A stretch of DNA of 13,021 nucleotides from Victivallaceae bacterium (GTDB lineage Bacteria; Verrucomicrobiota; Lentisphaeria; Victivallales; Victivallaceae): positions 1 through 13,021 of the forward strand of contig JAQVVK010000044.1 of the NCBI GenBank assembly GCA_028698975.1, read 5' to 3'. Below are positions 12,971 to 13,021 of this stretch, piece after piece (the stretch's first letter is position 1; each line of letters begins with the position of its first letter). The notes under the pieces are model-generated. The model saw nothing but the letters and a program-made list of their open reading frames with translations, did no database searches and was not told the origin of the DNA. The position numbers and the translations under genes are program-made.

Positions 12971-13021
12971 AACCCCCGCTCTCCGTTCCTCCGTGCGGCT
13001 ACCGCCGTACTCGTCACTTCG

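Larger units (their letters stand above)
12584..13021. repeat. Gene-free region packed with inverted repeats
   Basis: No convincing gene is seen in these 438 bases. They contain a series of palindromes: CCGCG/CGCGG around AGCGAAG (12615-12631), a G-run hairpin (12705-12726), GGCCTT(T)G/CAAGGCC (12807-12829), a 62-bp element (12831-12892), a nested palindrome (12899-12970) and GTGCGGC/GCCGTAC with one mismatch (12993-13010). The tandem arrangement directly after a tRNA gene suggests a repeated intergenic element, a structured RNA or remains of a mobile element. Nothing here decides among these. Confidence 0.5.

Noticed and set aside
12584..13021. CRISPR array
   Set aside because: The repeats here are single inverted pairs of differing sequence, not regularly spaced identical direct repeats.

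Overview
The window looks like a chromosomal piece of a member of the Lentisphaerota (Victivallis-like; PVC superphylum). This is inferred from content, not from a marker gene. Three proteins carry the type IV prepilin/pseudopilin N-terminus (FTLIEL-type); two of these end in a degenerate H-X9-DG signature. They sit among secreted and cytoplasmic carbohydrate-active enzymes, a gene style typical of that phylum. The DNA is GC-rich, genes are closely packed and most have clear Shine-Dalgarno sites.

Layout. (1) Positions 1-3728, minus strand: an operon of pseudopilin, a small secreted beta-rich protein, and a large secreted glycoside-hydrolase-like protein with a carbohydrate-binding module that runs off the left edge. 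(2) Positions 3729-4027: a divergent control region with an extended -10 promoter facing left, a TTGACA element facing right, and a 21-bp-spaced direct repeat. (3) Positions 4028-7536, plus strand: a cytoplasmic GH78 alpha-L-rhamnosidase and an SGNH hydrolase. (4) Positions 7466-10076, minus strand: GspG-like pseudopilin, FolM/PTR1-like short-chain reductase, an 84-residue unknown protein, and an AraC-family regulator whose 3' end overlaps the SGNH gene. (5) Positions 10270-10998, plus strand: a stand-alone pseudopilin with its own promoter and terminator. (6) Positions 11177-12298: a secreted parvulin-type peptidyl-prolyl isomerase with promoter, leader hairpin and terminator. (7) Positions 12508-12583: tRNA-Lys(CUU). 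(8) Positions 12584-13021: no convincing gene, but a dense series of inverted repeats.

How the genes may work together (inference). Regions 1-4 read as a rhamnose-containing-glycan utilisation locus without SusC/SusD. Secreted proteins would bind and cut the polymer outside the cytoplasm. The rhamnosidase and SGNH esterase would finish oligosaccharides inside the cell. The AraC protein, which resembles RhaS/RhaR in its sensor half, is the natural candidate for control of the divergent region. The most interesting sequence-level observation is that the 210-residue secreted protein appears to be a free-standing copy of the N-terminal domain of the glycoside hydrolase encoded just downstream of it.
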